Part shown: one piece after another, positions 47,845-48,696 of the stretch
Position numbering within the stretch: position 1 is the first letter of the stretch
Layout: each line of letters starts with the position of its first letter
Origin: Candidatus Thiopontia autotrophica
GTDB lineage: Bacteria; Pseudomonadota; Gammaproteobacteria; GCF-002020875
Length of the DNA: 48,696 nt
NCBI GenBank assembly: GCA_014384675.1
Contig: JACNFK010000022.1
Span: forward strand, 1-48,696
Reading direction: 5' to 3'
Position numbers and translations under genes: made by a program
The notes under the pieces: model-generated
What the model was told of the DNA's origin: nothing
The model's input: the letters and a program-made list of their open reading frames with translations, nothing else
Databases searched by the model: none

Positions 47845-48456
47845 TTACCCCAATAATGAGGAGATAGTCTCCGCATTTTCGATATTACCACTCAGTCCAG
47901 GGCCCGGAATAAAAATCAATGTATCGAGGTTCTCTTTTTTCAACAACTCAACGAGAGTTCTCATCTCCATGGGAATCAGCTCTTGTGACGCATGGAGCAG
48001 AGCAACCCCATCCCCTCCCCGTAGAGAGATAACTGACTCCATCAACGAATCATTTGTAGCGATATCTGCCATCTGGAAAAGTGGGATATTTGAGAATAAA
48101 TCATGCGGGATCTCACAGTCCTCATACAGCAAAATCCCAACCAGCCTGTCATGTAAGAGAGCAATTTTTTTGAGCACCTGATTCTCCAGAAAACCCGGAT
48201 CGGACAATAACTGCGAGTGGTGGAGGGAGATGTAGAAACCAATATTTTCGTGGGTATCATCCTCCCACCCCTCGACTGTATCTTGGTCAGCATCCATTAG
48301 CTCATCAAATGGAACAACCACCACATCAACCATATTGGATATATAGGTCAATCTCCACTCATCAGGCAGATCATCCGGATATAGATTGCTCTCCTGGAAC
48401 CCACTATTCCATCCGAACACACCAACCCTAAGCTGTGGAACAACTATATTTTTCAA
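47845..48456 (-). CDS. DUF72-like protein
   Basis: The 203-residue protein begins with VGVFGWNSGFQESNLYPDDLPDEWRLTYISNMVDVVVVP, in which the pattern GW...YPDDLP.EWRLTYISN resembles a DUF72 (YecE) N-terminus, though the rest is shorter than the usual family. Function is unknown. The only start is a TTG with no ribosome-binding site, lying 5 bp from a solitary IS5-type terminal repeat, so the original promoter and start may have been displaced. It precedes mlaF on the same strand. Confidence 0.5.
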   Translation of the reverse strand: MKNIVVPQLRVGVFGWNSGFQESNLYPDDLPDEWRLTYISNMVDVVVVPFDELMDADQDTVEGWEDDTHENIGFYISLHHSQLLSDPGFLENQVLKKIALLHDRLVGILLYEDCEIPHDLFSNIPLFQMADIATNDSLMESVISLRGGDGVALLHASQELIPMEMRTLVELLKKENLDTLIFIPGPGLSGNIENAETISSLLG

Positions 48457-48460
48457 TTTA

Positions 48461-48476
48461 GGAACCTCTGAAAAAG
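48461..48476 (+). mobile_element. Solitary IS5-type terminal repeat upstream of the DUF72-like gene
   Basis: GGAACCTCTGAAAAAG is identical to the left terminal repeat of the miniature family and follows TTTA. The sequence beyond it is unrelated to the 149-bp copies, so it may be an edge of another element or a recombined remnant. Confidence 0.6.
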
Positions 48477-48520
48477 CTTGAAAAAATCACGCAATGCAAT
48501 GACATCGATTGATTATATCA

Positions 48521-48644
48521 AGCGTTGCATAAGTTGATGCATACCCTTTTCAGGGTGCGCTATACAACATCCCTGTTCGCTCGACGATAGCCGTCCCTGG
48601 CTATCGACACCCCTAAAAAGGGTATGCATCAACTTATGCAAGCT
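48521..48644. mobile_element. 124-bp palindromic element
   Basis: Arms 48521-48557 and 48608-48644 are near-perfect complements sharing TTGCATAAGTTGATGCATAC. An inner hairpin CGATAGCC / GGCTATCG lies at 48585-48606. It has no coding capacity and could fold into a large cruciform. It may be a non-autonomous element or REP-type repeat. Confidence 0.6.
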
Positions 48645-48661
48645 AGTCTCTAATTCCAAGT

Positions 48662-48687
48662 GCAACACCAATCGTATAAGGTGTTGC
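48662..48687. repeat. Short inverted repeat near the window end
   Basis: GCAACACC (48662-48669) and GGTGTTGC (48680-48687) form an 8-bp inverted pair, followed at once by ATGAACAG at the window edge. It could be the left end of an insertion sequence, but there is too little sequence to tell. Confidence 0.3.
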
Positions 48688-48696
48688 CATGAACAG

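Overview
The window looks like chromosomal DNA of a gammaproteobacterium. Gene order supports this: algW/degS next to a NIF3 gene and hisC, then hisD-hisG-murA and an mla phospholipid-transport operon; proC-yggT-metX-metW-DUF4426; and nrdJa/nrdJb as a split B12-dependent ribonucleotide reductase. These orders resemble pseudomonads and purple-sulfur/thiotrophic lineages. I cannot name the genus. Nearly all of the sequence is housekeeping, and no prophage, CRISPR array, rRNA, tRNA or intact transposase is visible. Small non-autonomous palindromic elements in several intergenic gaps suggest past transposon activity.

Layout. 1-3.4 kb (minus strand): a class II amidotransferase best read as N-acetylglutaminylglutamine amidotransferase (osmolyte synthesis), preceded by a lone hydantoinase-B type subunit. 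3.5-4.2 kb: a membrane protein with only the PuuD/urate-oxidase N-terminal domain. 4.2-8.4 kb: argD-argF-rof on the plus strand, facing pgpA and argG. 8.6-14.4 kb: pyruvate dehydrogenase complex aceE-aceF-lpdA (minus strand). 14.7-15.7 kb: pyrC. 15.9-18.1 kb: rppH, a HAD-IB phosphatase, hemJ and an A-type Fe-S protein. 18.3-22.1 kb: proC-yggT, then metX-metW and a DUF4426 secreted protein. 22.2-25.6 kb: ampG and a bifunctional aldolase/dehydrogenase. 25.7 kb: pyrE. 26.4-30.3 kb: nrdJa-nrdJb, then a second mlaC-like gene and a 42-residue membrane peptide. 30.9-33.3 kb: a cbpA-like DnaJ coupled to a periplasmic HtrA protease. 33.3-36.4 kb: a metallo-beta-lactamase-fold hydrolase, argA-rnt and grxD. 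36.4-48.5 kb: NIF3, degS/algW, and a long minus-strand cluster running mlaF-E-D-C-B, an ABC-2 exporter pair, murA, hisG, hisD and hisC, with a DUF72-like gene upstream of mlaF.

Functionally, arginine synthesis is well covered (argA, argD, argF, argG). Pyrimidine (pyrC, pyrE), histidine, methionine and proline genes sit nearby. Envelope maintenance is the other theme: Mla transport with a second MlaC, AmpG recycling, MurA, PgpA, and two HtrA proteases.

The most distinctive observations are non-coding or domain-level: an IS5-type 149-bp miniature element family (two full copies, one deleted copy, two solitary ends); two other palindromic elements of about 124 and 161 bp; a compact four-stem cloverleaf after nrdJb; NrdR-box-like palindromes upstream of nrdJa; a perfect 21-bp hairpin that buries the pgpA start codon; a promoter plus terminator-like hairpin ahead of argD; a possibly leaderless argA; and a roughly 40-residue two-cysteine insertion in MlaD.
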